Below are positions 9,162-16,726 of a stretch of DNA of 64,000 nucleotides, one piece after another (within the stretch, counting starts at the first letter, position 1; every line of letters starts with the position of its first letter). This DNA comes from Cellvibrio sp. 79 (GTDB lineage: Bacteria; Pseudomonadota; Gammaproteobacteria; Pseudomonadales; Cellvibrionaceae), in NCBI GenBank assembly GCA_003056245.1, contig MVDH01000003.1:783957-847956 (forward strand), written 5' to 3'. The notes below the pieces were generated by a model. That model did not search any database. It was given only the letters and a program-made list of their open reading frames with translations, and was not told the DNA's origin. Position numbers and translations under genes: made by a program.

Positions 9162-9371
9162 TTATTTATAAAGTTGTGAAATACACACCTTCAACGCATC
9201 TGCCAACAGTGGAATCTCATCGTCAGTGATTCGTCTAACCTGAGCTTCAATTTTTGCCAGCGTGCCGCGGCTAATATCCAAACCAATCAAATTGCATCTA
9301 GCTGTCAATTCTTCCTGCGTCAGTCCCTGCGATTCGCGTAGCTCCTTAATTCGAGGGCCAATAATATTCAT
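9162..9371 (-). CDS. Small XRE/Cro-type helix-turn-helix protein, 69 aa
   Basis: A single HTH domain: IGPRIKELRESQGLTQEELT, then DISRGTLAKIEAQVRRITDDE and LLADALKVCISQLY. The ATG at 9371 gives the usual start of this family (MNIIGPRIKELRE); the frame is open to 9449, but those residues do not resemble a domain. The gene is divergent from the first xylanase unit, separated by about 140 bp from the palindrome ahead of that promoter. It is therefore a reasonable, unproven candidate regulator of the xylanase units. Confidence 0.75.
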   Translation of the reverse strand: MNIIGPRIKELRESQGLTQEELTARCNLIGLDISRGTLAKIEAQVRRITDDEIPLLADALKVCISQLYK

Positions 9372-9511
9372 GATTTGTTTGCTCTGAAATCGGTAGCCGG
9401 CTCTACCTTGACTTGGCGCCTTATTAACCAACTTTACATAAAAAAACAATCCGCAAAAACGCGTTTTTAAGCAACATATCGTTATAGATTTTCCATTAAA
9501 TAGTTTAATTG

Positions 9512-9527
9512 ACCATAAGCTTATAGT
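9512..9527. promoter_or_regulatory. Dyad element just upstream of the first xylanase promoter
   Basis: ACCATAAGCTTATAGT is a 16-bp palindrome with one mismatch and an internal perfect ATAAGCTTAT. It ends four bases (TTAT) before the -35 box. A related dyad occupies the same place at the third unit, and a matching half-site ATATGGT at the second (12014-12020). The fixed spacing suggests a binding site for a shared regulator. The rest of 9372-9511 is AT-rich, and nothing else was recognised in it. Confidence 0.5.
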
Positions 9528-9531
9528 TTAT

Positions 9532-9560
9532 TTGACAATATTAATCTTCAGATGTATACA
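9532..9560 (+). promoter_or_regulatory. Sigma70-type promoter of xylanase unit 1
   Basis: TTGACA (9532-9537), a 17-nt spacer and TATACA (9555-9560). The same boxes recur before the other two xylanases, followed each time by AAGT and a CATCG motif, so the start point is probably near 9567 and the leader about 150 nt long. Confidence 0.75.
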
Positions 9561-9566
9561 AGTACT

Positions 9567-9717
9567 CATCGATGGCGCCGAATTTATTTAATTATAACAG
9601 CAACCCCTTTTGGCGCCTCGGTGTAAACCTGCTCGCAAGGAGCAGAATCAACCTTCCAACGGTCCTTCGCCTCTATAGGTGGTATTGGTTGAAAGGCTAG
9701 AAACCTGGAGTCTAATA
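9567..9717 (+). promoter_or_regulatory. Structured 5' leader of xylanase unit 1
   Basis: The leader contains the hairpin CTGCTC-gcaag-GAGCAG (9629-9645), then CCTCTATAGGTGGTATTGG (from 9670) and a CTGGAG ribosome site seven bases before the ATG at 9718. All of these parts recur in the same order in units 2 and 3. The stem is kept by compensating changes between units (C-G here, T-A in unit 3), which points to an RNA structure. Its function (mRNA stability, translation control or an sRNA target) is not known. Confidence 0.55.
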
Positions 9718-10770
9718 ATGAAATTATCCAAAAAAGCACTTTCTTCATTGGTCGTGGCAGCAGCGCTGGGTGTATCGGGAGCAAGCGCGCAAACCCTGAC
9801 CAGTAACTCAACCGGCACTAATAATGGTTTTTACTATTCATTCTGGAAAGATTCGGGCAATGCGTCCATGACCTTACAGTCTGGTGGTCGTTATACCTCG
9901 CAGTGGAACAGTGGCACCAATAACTGGGTGGGCGGTAAGGGGTGGAACCCGGGCAGTAGTTCGCGTGTGCTCAGCTATTCAGGTAATTATGGCGTGACCA
10001 GCAGCCAGAACTCTTACCTGGCGTTTTATGGTTGGACCCGCAGTCCGTTGATCGAGTATTACATCATCGAAAGCTATGGTTCATACAATCCGGCAAGTTG
10101 TTCCGGCGGTACTGACTACGGCAGTTTCCAAAGCGATGGTGCGACCTATAACGTGCGTCGTTGCCAACGTGTGCAACAACCTTCTATCGATGGAACCCAG
10201 ACTTTTTACCAATATTTCAGCGTGAGAAATCCGAAGAAAGGTTTCGGCAATATTTCCGGCACCATTACTTTTGCTAACCACGTTAATTTCTGGGCGAGCA
10301 AAGGGTTGAACCTGGGTAATCACGATTATCAAGTGTTAGCGACCGAAGGCTATCAAAGCACCGGTACTTCCGATATCACCGTCAGTGCAGGTAGCGGTAG
10401 CGGCGGCGGTAGTTCCAGCTCTGCAGCGAGCGGTAGCAAAACCTTGGTTGTGCGCGCGAAAGGTGTAGGCGGCGGTGAGATTGTTTCGCTGAAAGTGAAT
10501 GGCACGACGGTGCAAAGCTGGACATTAACCTCAACGATGACCAACTACACCGCAACCACCAGTTTGGCCGGTGGCGCGACTGTTGAATACGCCAACGATG
10601 CAACCGGCCGCGATGTGCAAGTGGATTACATCAGCGTAAATGGCACTGTTCGCCAATCGGAAGCGCAAAGCTATAACACCGGCGTTTATCAAAGCGGTGC
10701 ATGCGGTGGCGGTAACGGTATGAGCGAGTGGTTGCATTGCAATGGCGCAATTGGCTACGGCAATTTGTAA
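9718..10770 (+). CDS. Secreted endo-1,4-beta-xylanase, GH11 + CBM60, 350 aa
   Basis: Hydrolyses internal beta-1,4 bonds of xylan outside the cell. The signal peptide ends ...SGASA before QTLTSN. The GH11 jelly-roll follows (about residues 28-228), with nucleophile Glu113 in PLIEYYIIESYG and acid/base Glu210 in ATEGYQSTG. A short Gly/Ser linker leads to a CBM60 (about 240-350; LVVRAKGVGGGEIVSLKVNG, GRDVQVDYISVNG, Cys near the end), a calcium-dependent xylan/galactan-binding module. This is the architecture of Cellvibrio japonicus Xyn11B. The start at 9718 is set by the CTGGAG site and the signal peptide. A terminator and a HEAT-repeat gene follow. Confidence 0.95.
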   Translation: MKLSKKALSSLVVAAALGVSGASAQTLTSNSTGTNNGFYYSFWKDSGNASMTLQSGGRYTSQWNSGTNNWVGGKGWNPGSSSRVLSYSGNYGVTSSQNSYLAFYGWTRSPLIEYYIIESYGSYNPASCSGGTDYGSFQSDGATYNVRRCQRVQQPSIDGTQTFYQYFSVRNPKKGFGNISGTITFANHVNFWASKGLNLGNHDYQVLATEGYQSTGTSDITVSAGSGSGGGSSSSAASGSKTLVVRAKGVGGGEIVSLKVNGTTVQSWTLTSTMTNYTATTSLAGGATVEYANDATGRDVQVDYISVNGTVRQSEAQSYNTGVYQSGACGGGNGMSEWLHCNGAIGYGNL

Positions 10771-10782
10771 TCCGGATTGAGA

Positions 10783-10812
10783 AAAAAGGGGTGGATTTTC
10801 CGCCCCTTTTTA
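10783..10812 (+). terminator. Intrinsic terminator between xylanase 1 and its HEAT-repeat partner
   Basis: AAAAAGGGGTGG, a 4-5 nt loop, then CCGCCCCTTTTT. The stem contains one G-T pair and ends in a T tract. Read-through would be needed if the downstream gene has no promoter of its own; the 94 bp after it could hold one, but none was recognised. Confidence 0.8.
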
Positions 10813-10905
10813 GTTGATAGTTAGCCTTCGCAAATAGTCGCGTTACATCAATCGATCGTTAACGTTTTCATCGATACCTCAATAAAAATAATGAGAGTCT
10901 TAAAG

Positions 10906-11847
10906 ATGAATACCATCGTCCAATCCAAAAAAATTATTGTATTACCCGCATTAATTGGCGCCGCTTTAACTTATGGTGCGCTCACCTTAACAGGGGATGA
11001 TTCACCGCAACGCGAACAAACGGCGGCGCTGGAAAACAGAATTATTGATCTGGAATTATTGCTCTCGCAAAAAGAACGGGAGTTGGCCAGCGTGCGCTCA
11101 TTCGCGTTTGGATTTGAACAGCCATCGGATATGAATGATGCTGGCAATTCAATTGCGGTTTCAAATTCGCAAAAAAATGGGCAAGCAGAATTAAATAATG
11201 ATGCGCAGGCAATGCAAGAAGTCGTGGCCGATAACAACCAAAAAGTAAAAGCATTGAGCACCACATCTGATCGCGACCCGCGTTCTTTTTCCGATAAAGT
11301 GAATGATTTACTGGCGATGGAACCCAGCCAGGAAAATATCGCCATTGCCAGTAAAAGTGTGTTCGATCTGGCGGACAATCGCGAAAGCCTGCCTGACCGC
11401 GCATTGGAAAATTTATATCAACAACAAACCAATCCGGATTTAAAGCGCGTGATTGCGCAAGTGATGTCAACGCGCGGCGATAACAGTTTGATCGAAAAGC
11501 AAATCGGTGAAGCGCAAACGGATTTGAAAAATTCCAACCCTGCGGTGCGCCAGAAAGCGTTGGTCGAGCTGGCAAAAACCCATCACGCCAGTGCCGCCAA
11601 TGCAATTGCGCCGCTGTTGCAAGATAGCGACACCAGCGTAAAACTCGATGCATTATTGGCGTTGCGCGCGACCGGCAACCAAAGCCATATCCGTTTGGTA
11701 GAAGCGCTGGTGAATCACCCGGACCCATCGGTGAGTTGGCTTGCGAATGATGTGATTAGCAATTTGCAAAACCTGAGCGATAAAGCGCGAACTCATATCG
11801 CAAGCGCGGATATTGCAGCTGAATTGCCGGTTTTGGTGGCGCCCTGA
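10906..11847 (+). CDS. Membrane-anchored coiled-coil/HEAT-repeat protein, partner of xylanase unit 1, 313 aa
   Basis: Function not known. An N-terminal membrane helix (IIVLPALIGAALTYGALTL) is followed by a predicted coiled coil (ALENRIIDLELLLSQKEREL), a low-complexity stretch and a C-terminal half of HEAT-like helical pairs: NPAVRQKALVELAKTHHASA, DTSVKLDALLALRATGN, DPSVSWLANDVISNL. The orientation suggests a periplasmic domain held at the inner membrane. A paralogue with the same plan lies behind the second xylanase (13362-14183). The ATG at 10906 is preferred over 10891 because of the GAGAG site. Past the stop there is TTTATCGATAAA (11879-11890), matched by TTTATCAATAAA behind the paralogue. 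It may help fold, sort or export the xylanases, inferred from position only. Confidence 0.7.
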   Translation: MNTIVQSKKIIVLPALIGAALTYGALTLTGDDSPQREQTAALENRIIDLELLLSQKERELASVRSFAFGFEQPSDMNDAGNSIAVSNSQKNGQAELNNDAQAMQEVVADNNQKVKALSTTSDRDPRSFSDKVNDLLAMEPSQENIAIASKSVFDLADNRESLPDRALENLYQQQTNPDLKRVIAQVMSTRGDNSLIEKQIGEAQTDLKNSNPAVRQKALVELAKTHHASAANAIAPLLQDSDTSVKLDALLALRATGNQSHIRLVEALVNHPDPSVSWLANDVISNLQNLSDKARTHIASADIAAELPVLVAP

Positions 11848-12013
11848 ATGCATTGCCGATTTCTGATAAAAACAGGCATTTATCGATAAAAATATGGCGT
11901 CGTTTTTTGCTAATGGCGCTAACTATTCGGCATGAAAACTTGTTATGGAGTTGCTGAAATCTCCAAAAGGAAAGCGCCATAAGCGGATCGGTTTGGCATC
12001 TGCCCACAAGATC

Positions 12014-12020
12014 ATATGGT
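12014..12020. promoter_or_regulatory. Half-site of the xylanase dyad element, unit 2
   Basis: ATATGGT, four bases (TTAT) ahead of the -35 box, in the same place as the right arm of the dyads at 9512 and 14373. The left arm is degenerate here (AGATC). The rest of the gap from 11848 shows only the TTTATCGATAAA palindrome near the preceding gene. Confidence 0.35.
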
Positions 12021-12024
12021 TTAT

Positions 12025-12053
12025 TTGACAATAACAAAATCAAGTTGTATACA
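12025..12053 (+). promoter_or_regulatory. Sigma70-type promoter of xylanase unit 2
   Basis: TTGACA (12025-12030), a 17-nt spacer and TATACA (12048-12053), followed by AAGTGTGCATCG. Same boxes and downstream context as units 1 and 3. Confidence 0.75.
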
Positions 12054-12059
12054 AGTGTG

Positions 12060-12208
12060 CATCGAATAGGCCAGGCCGTTTATTTAACAATAACAGCAAC
12101 GCTGTATGGCTATTCGAAAACACCTGTTCGCAACGAGCAGGATAGTCTCAACGTCCCCTCCTCTATGGGCGGTATTGGTTGGGCGGCTCAATCCTGGAGT
12201 CTCTAATA
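12060..12208 (+). promoter_or_regulatory. Structured 5' leader of xylanase unit 2
   Basis: Hairpin CCTGTTCG-CAA-CGAGCAGG (12123-12141), in which one pair is the G-T intermediate between the forms in units 1 and 3. CCTCTATGGGCGGTATTGGTT follows at 12160-12180, then CTGGAG nine bases before the ATG. Confidence 0.55.
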
Positions 12209-13291
12209 ATGAAATTATTGATCAACAGCAAGCTAGTGCTTTCATCGTTCATCTGTGCCACGGCAATGTGTGCATCCGCCGTGAGTGCGCAAACCCTCAC
12301 CAGCAATTCAACCGGGACCAATAACGGCTTTTACTACACCTTCTGGAAAGATTCGGGTAATGCGTCCATGACCTTGCAGTCAGGCGGGCGCTATACCTCG
12401 CAATGGAACAGCGGTACCAATAACTGGGTGGGCGGTAAAGGCTGGAATCCGGGCAATAGCTCGAGAACTATCAGTTATTCGGGCAACTACGGCGTTAGCA
12501 ATAGCCAGAACTCTTATCTGGCGCTGTATGGCTGGACCCGCAGCCCGCTGATTGAATACTACGTTATCGAAAGTTACGGTTCCTACAATCCAGCCAGCTG
12601 TTCAGGCGGCACTGATTACGGCAGTTTCCAAAGCGATGGTGCGACTTATAACGTGCGCCGTTGCCAGCGCGTTAACCAGCCGTCGATTGATGGTAACCAA
12701 ACCTTTTACCAATACTTCAGCGTAAGGAATCCGAAGAAAGGTTTCGGCAATATTTCCGGCACCATCACTTTTGCCAACCATGCTAACTTCTGGGCGAGTA
12801 AAGGGTTGAACCTGGGTAATCATAACTATCAAGTGCTGGCGACCGAGGGTTATCAAAGTACCGGTAGCTCGGATATCACCGTGAGCCAGGGTAGCAATAA
12901 TGGTGGTACTTCCAGCAGTGGTGGCAGCACCAGTTCGACACCATCGACCGGCGGCAATAAAACCATCGTAGTGCGTGCACGCGGGACTTCCGGCCAGGAG
13001 AGTATCCGCCTTAAAGTGAATAACACAGTGGTGCAAACCTGGACGCTAACTACCAGCATGCAGAATTACACAGCGACGACTTCGCTATCTGGCGGTAGTT
13101 TGGTGGAGTACACCAACGATGCCTCCGGACGCGATGTGCAGGTCGATTACCTCAGCGTGAATGGTTCTGTTCGCCAGTCTGAAGCGCAAACCTACAACAC
13201 CGGTGTTTACCAGAACGGTGCTTGCGGTGGGGGTAACGGTGGTAGCGAATGGCTGCACTGCAACGGCGCCATTGGTTACGGTAACCTGTAA
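12209..13291 (+). CDS. Secreted endo-1,4-beta-xylanase, GH11 + CBM60, 360 aa
   Basis: A close paralogue of the xylanase at 9718 with the same plan: signal peptide ending AVSA before QTLTSN, GH11 domain with nucleophile Glu116 ([12 protein letters not shown]) and acid/base Glu213 (ATEGYQSTG), a Ser/Gly/Thr linker, then CBM60 (IVVRARGTSGQESIRLKVNN, GRDVQVDYLSVNG). The differences from unit 1 are mainly in the signal peptide, the linker and scattered conservative changes, consistent with a tandem duplication of promoter, leader, xylanase and HEAT gene. The start at 12209 follows the CTGGAG site. Two GH11 enzymes this similar under near-identical promoters suggest a dosage role rather than different substrates, but this is not tested by sequence. 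Confidence 0.95.
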   Translation: MKLLINSKLVLSSFICATAMCASAVSAQTLTSNSTGTNNGFYYTFWKDSGNASMTLQSGGRYTSQWNSGTNNWVGGKGWNPGNSSRTISYSGNYGVSNSQNSYLALYGWTRSPLIEYYVIESYGSYNPASCSGGTDYGSFQSDGATYNVRRCQRVNQPSIDGNQTFYQYFSVRNPKKGFGNISGTITFANHANFWASKGLNLGNHNYQVLATEGYQSTGSSDITVSQGSNNGGTSSSGGSTSSTPSTGGNKTIVVRARGTSGQESIRLKVNNTVVQTWTLTTSMQNYTATTSLSGGSLVEYTNDASGRDVQVDYLSVNGSVRQSEAQTYNTGVYQNGACGGGNGGSEWLHCNGAIGYGNL

Positions 13292-13307
13292 GCATTAGCT
13301 ATCACAC

Positions 13308-13333
13308 AAGGGGCAGGTACGCTGCCCCTTTTT
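13308..13333 (+). terminator. Intrinsic terminator between xylanase 2 and its HEAT-repeat partner
   Basis: AAGGGGCAG, loop GTACG, CTGCCCCTT then TTT: a perfect 9-bp stem. It lies only 28 bp before the next ATG, leaving little room for a separate promoter. Confidence 0.8.
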
Positions 13334-13361
13334 CACAATAATAAGACGCAGCCAATTCACG

Positions 13362-14183
13362 ATGAGTATCACAAAAAAATACCTGTACCTGACGGTCTTC
13401 CTCGCCGTAGTTATCCCGCTTTTCCTGGGAAGCTTGCTAGTGGTTTCGCATCATCGCAATGAATTGCTGGAACAGCGTGTGCAGGAGCTGGAAAGCCGGT
13501 TTGCGCAGCAGGAACAAGCGCGTGTAAAGGCTCTGCAACGGGTAGGCCCCGGAATGGGATTGTCGCCGGTAGAGCAAAAGATTAAAGACCTTAGTACGCG
13601 TTTCGTGGGCGATGCCCGCACACTCAGTGAAAAACTGCGCGATTTCACCGCAGAAAAGGCTGATCCACAACATATCGCTATCGCCTGTAAGGTGATTGCT
13701 GACTTGGCAGAAAACCGTGATGCGCTGGGCGACCAGGAGCTGGTCTGGCTTTATCCGACCCAATCCAATCCAGACATGAAGCGAGTCATTGCCCAGGTGC
13801 TTTCACAGCGCGGTGACAATCAATTGCTGGAAAACTACATCGCGCAATTACAACCGGGCTTGGCGGACCCTGTCGTCACCGAGCGGCGCAAGGTGTTGGG
13901 TGAATTGGCTAAAACCCGCTACCTTGGTGCAGCCAAACTGATGCTGCCATCGCTTGGTGATGGGGACACATCGGTCGTGCTGGATGCACTGCTCGCGCTG
14001 CGCAATACCGGTAATGAAGGCCAGCTTCCGGCAGTGGATAAGCTGCTGAAACATCCCGACGAATCAGTACGTTGGTTAGCGGGTGACGTAGCTAATAACT
14101 TGCAAATCCTGAGTAAAAAGGCGCGGTTGCACGTAAATTCGGCAGATATTGTCGCTGAATTGCCGCCAATAGCGGTGGAATAG
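13362..14183 (+). CDS. Membrane-anchored coiled-coil/HEAT-repeat protein, partner of xylanase unit 2, 273 aa
   Basis: Paralogue of the protein at 10906. An N-terminal membrane helix (YLYLTVFLAVVIPLFLGSLL) leads into a coiled coil (NELLEQRVQELESRFAQQEQ) and HEAT-like helical repeats ending VNSADIVAELPPI, matching IASADIAAELPVL of the first copy. Motifs kept in both include NPD(L/M)KRVIAQV, DTSV-LDALLALR-TGN and the DPSV/DESV-WLA-DV-NNLQ stretch. The first copy's longer spacer after the coiled coil is missing here. Because a strong terminator ends just 28 bp upstream, expression probably depends on read-through from the xylanase, giving a low partner-to-enzyme ratio. Function unknown. Confidence 0.7.
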   Translation: MSITKKYLYLTVFLAVVIPLFLGSLLVVSHHRNELLEQRVQELESRFAQQEQARVKALQRVGPGMGLSPVEQKIKDLSTRFVGDARTLSEKLRDFTAEKADPQHIAIACKVIADLAENRDALGDQELVWLYPTQSNPDMKRVIAQVLSQRGDNQLLENYIAQLQPGLADPVVTERRKVLGELAKTRYLGAAKLMLPSLGDGDTSVVLDALLALRNTGNEGQLPAVDKLLKHPDESVRWLAGDVANNLQILSKKARLHVNSADIVAELPPIAVE

Positions 14184-14372
14184 CGTAATCCCGGACTTTA
14201 GTAAAAAAGAATGTTTATCAATAAAAAATTGGGCCTTTTTACGGGTGTTTACCCTGTGCGATCACACTGAAATGCCCTGTCGCCTAGCCCTTTCTACACT
14301 TAAAAACTGCTAACCAATACCGCTTTTACAATGCTTTATTGTTATAAAGACCATAAGCATATAGTTAACAAG

Positions 14373-14388
14373 ACCATATTTATATGGT
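14373..14388. promoter_or_regulatory. Dyad element just upstream of the third xylanase promoter
   Basis: ACCATAT-TT-ATATGGT is a perfect 7-bp dyad ending four bases before the -35 box, as in unit 1. A second, imperfect copy (ACCATAAGCATATAGT, 14350-14365) lies just upstream and resembles the unit 1 dyad. In the gap from 14184, TTTATCAATAAA (14214-14225) and AACCAATACCGC (14312-14323) are the only other recognisable items. Confidence 0.5.
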
Positions 14389-14392
14389 TTAT

Positions 14393-14422
14393 TTGACAAT
14401 AAGGCTCGACAAAAAGTATACA
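14393..14422 (+). promoter_or_regulatory. Sigma70-type promoter of xylanase unit 3
   Basis: TTGACA (14393-14398), an 18-nt spacer and TATACA (14417-14422), followed by AAGTGCCCATCG. One base longer in the spacer than units 1 and 2. Confidence 0.75.
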
Positions 14423-14428
14423 AGTGCC

Positions 14429-14593
14429 CATCGCAGCCGCCAGGCAGTGTTTTAATAGGTGTTTTTAAATAATAACAGCAATGAAGTATGGCGCTCGATT
14501 CAACGCCTGTTCGCAACGAACAGGGTCGGTCCTCAACAGCCCTCCTCCTCTATAGGCGGTATTGGTTGATAGGCAAAATCCTGGAGATTAATA
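14429..14593 (+). promoter_or_regulatory. Structured 5' leader of xylanase unit 3
   Basis: The perfect hairpin CCTGTTCG-CAA-CGAACAGG (14506-14524) is followed by CCTCTATAGGCGGTATTGGTT, split here by position: CCTCTATAGG at 14547-14556 and CGGTATTGGTT at 14557-14567. The CTGGAG ribosome site lies seven bases before the ATG. Confidence 0.55.
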
Positions 14594-16591
14594 ATGAAAT
14601 TCCCCACTATCGGCAAGTGCGCCCTGACAGCGCTCATTTGCACAGCCGCGTTCGGTGTCAACGCCCAAACCTTATCAAGTAACGGAACCGGCACTAACAA
14701 CGGCTTCTATTACACATTCTGGAAAGATTCCGGTAATGCAACCATGACCCTGGGTGCTGGTGGTCGCTATACCTCTCAATGGACGAATAACACCAATAAC
14801 TGGGTTGGTGGTAAGGGATGGAATCCGGGCACCAGCTCACGCGTGGTTAGTTACTCAGGAAACTATGGCGTTAGTAACAGCCAGAATTCCTACCTGGCGT
14901 TTTATGGCTGGACCAAAAGCCCGCTTATCGAATACTACGTGATCGAAAGCTACGGCTCTTACAACCCGGCTTCCTGCTCGGGCGGTACTGACTACGGTAG
15001 CTTCCAGAGTGATGGGGCTACTTACAATGTGCGTCGTTGCCAGCGTGTTAACCAGCCATCTATTGAAGGAAACAGCTCCACGTTTTATCAATATTTCAGC
15101 GTGAGAAATCCTAAAAAAGGCTTCGGCAACATCTCCGGTACCATCACGTTTGCTAACCACGCGAGCTTCTGGGCCAGCAAGGGTTTGAATCTGGGCAACC
15201 ATGATTATCAAGTGCTGGCGACCGAAGGCTATCAAAGCAGCGGTACGTCCGACATCACCGTCAGTTCCGGCACGACCCCAACCAGCAGCACGCCAAATGT
15301 CTCTTCCGCGACGGTCAGTTCAGTGCGCAGTTCCACACCGAACACCAACACCGGCGGCATTGTGGTGCGCGCACGTGGCGTTGCCGGTAGCGAACACATC
15401 AACCTTAACGTTGGCGGTGCTACTGTGGCGAGCTGGACCCTGACGACCAGCCTGCAAAATTACACCTATAGCGGTACGGCTTCGGGTGATATCCAGGTTC
15501 AATATGACAATGATGCTACCGGTCGCGATGTCATCGTGGATTACATCCAGGTGAATGGTGAAACCCGTCAAGCGGAAGATATGGATTACAACACCGGTGT
15601 CTACGGCAATGGTTCGTGCGGTGGCGGTTCCAATTCTGAAACCATGCACTGTAACGGTGTGATTGGTTTTGGTTACACCTACGATTGCTTCAGCGGCAAC
15701 TGCAATGGCAGCGGCGGCACCAGCAGTAACGGTAATACCGGCGGTACCAGCAGCTCAGGCAACAACAATAACTGCAGCGGCTATGTTGGTATCACTTTCG
15801 ACGATGGCCCCAACTCCAACACTACCGCGTTGGTTAACCTGCTGAAACAACACAGCCTGACTCCCGTAACCTGGTTCAACCAAGGCAATAACGTTGGCAA
15901 CAATGCCTCGTTAATTGCGTTGGAGCGCAGTGTTGGCGAAGTGCATAACCACAGTTTCACCCATTCACACATGACCAGTTGGACCCTGGCGCAAGTGCTG
16001 GACGAACTTACCCGCACTAACCAGGCCATCCAGAATGCCGGCGCACCGAAACCAACCCTGTTCCGCCCACCTTATGGCGAAGTTAACTCCACCATCCAGC
16101 AAGCAGCGCAACAAGCGGGTTTGCGTGTAGTGACCTGGGATGTGGATTCACAGGATTGGAATAACGCGTCGGCATCAGCCATCGTGAATGCGGTGAACCA
16201 ATTGCAAAATGGCCAGGTAATCCTGATGCACGACGGCAGCTACACCAACACCAATGCGGCGATTGCCCAAATCGCATCTACCTTGCGCAATAAAGGCTTG
16301 TGTCCGGGCAGAATCGATCCAAATACCGGCCGTGCGGTAGCGCCCAATGGTGGTACCACCACATCGGCAAGCAGTAGCAGCCGCAGCAGTACCCCGGTTG
16401 TGGTCAGCAGCAGTCGCGCCAGCAGTAGCGTTAGCAATAACGGCGCTTGCCAATGTAACTGGTGGGGCACTCGCTATCCGATTTGTACTGCCACCGCGAG
16501 CGGTTGGGGATGGGAAAACAACAAAAGTTGTATTACTACCAGCACCTGTAACAGCCAGGGCACCGGCGGTGGCGGTGTAGTGTGTAGCTAG
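14594..16591 (+). CDS. xyn11A: Four-module secreted xylanase/acetyl-xylan esterase: GH11-CBM60-CE4-CBM10, 665 aa
   Basis: Combines xylan backbone cleavage with deacetylation. The signal peptide ends FGVNA before QTLSSN. GH11 (about 25-230) has Glu113 ([12 protein letters not shown]) and Glu211 (ATEGYQSSG). After a Ser/Thr linker, CBM60 spans about 255-362. A Gly/Asn/Ser linker leads to a CE4/NodB-type esterase (about 395-590): ITFDDGP with Asp403/Asp404, metal ligands His453 and His457 in [22 protein letters not shown] and ILMHDG. A Ser-rich linker and a Cys/Trp-rich CBM10 (about 617-665; [24 protein letters not shown]) end the protein. This matches Cellvibrio japonicus Xyn11A. Unlike the other two units, no HEAT-repeat gene follows. 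Confidence 0.95.
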   Translation: MKFPTIGKCALTALICTAAFGVNAQTLSSNGTGTNNGFYYTFWKDSGNATMTLGAGGRYTSQWTNNTNNWVGGKGWNPGTSSRVVSYSGNYGVSNSQNSYLAFYGWTKSPLIEYYVIESYGSYNPASCSGGTDYGSFQSDGATYNVRRCQRVNQPSIEGNSSTFYQYFSVRNPKKGFGNISGTITFANHASFWASKGLNLGNHDYQVLATEGYQSSGTSDITVSSGTTPTSSTPNVSSATVSSVRSSTPNTNTGGIVVRARGVAGSEHINLNVGGATVASWTLTTSLQNYTYSGTASGDIQVQYDNDATGRDVIVDYIQVNGETRQAEDMDYNTGVYGNGSCGGGSNSETMHCNGVIGFGYTYDCFSGNCNGSGGTSSNGNTGGTSSSGNNNNCSGYVGITFDDGPNSNTTALVNLLKQHSLTPVTWFNQGNNVGNNASLIALERSVGEVHNHSFTHSHMTSWTLAQVLDELTRTNQAIQNAGAPKPTLFRPPYGEVNSTIQQAAQQAGLRVVTWDVDSQDWNNASASAIVNAVNQLQNGQVILMHDGSYTNTNAAIAQIASTLRNKGLCPGRIDPNTGRAVAPNGGTTTSASSSSRSSTPVVVSSSRASSSVSNNGACQCNWWGTRYPICTATASGWGWENNKSCITTSTCNSQGTGGGGVVCS

Positions 16592-16637
16592 GTTGCAACG
16601 TTGTTGTTAAAAAATTTGCGAATCGATCTTTCGCAAT

Positions 16638-16671
16638 AAAAAGAGGGCAGATTTTCTGCCCTCTTTTTTTT
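16638..16671 (+). terminator. Intrinsic terminator of xyn11A
   Basis: AAAAAGAGGGCAG, loop ATTTT, CTGCCCTCTTTTT and more T: a perfect long stem with a T tract. Confidence 0.9.
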
Positions 16672-16726
16672 AAATTCCCACGCTGGTTTGCATTATCATG
16701 GCGCGGATTTTACCGTCAGGATGTAA

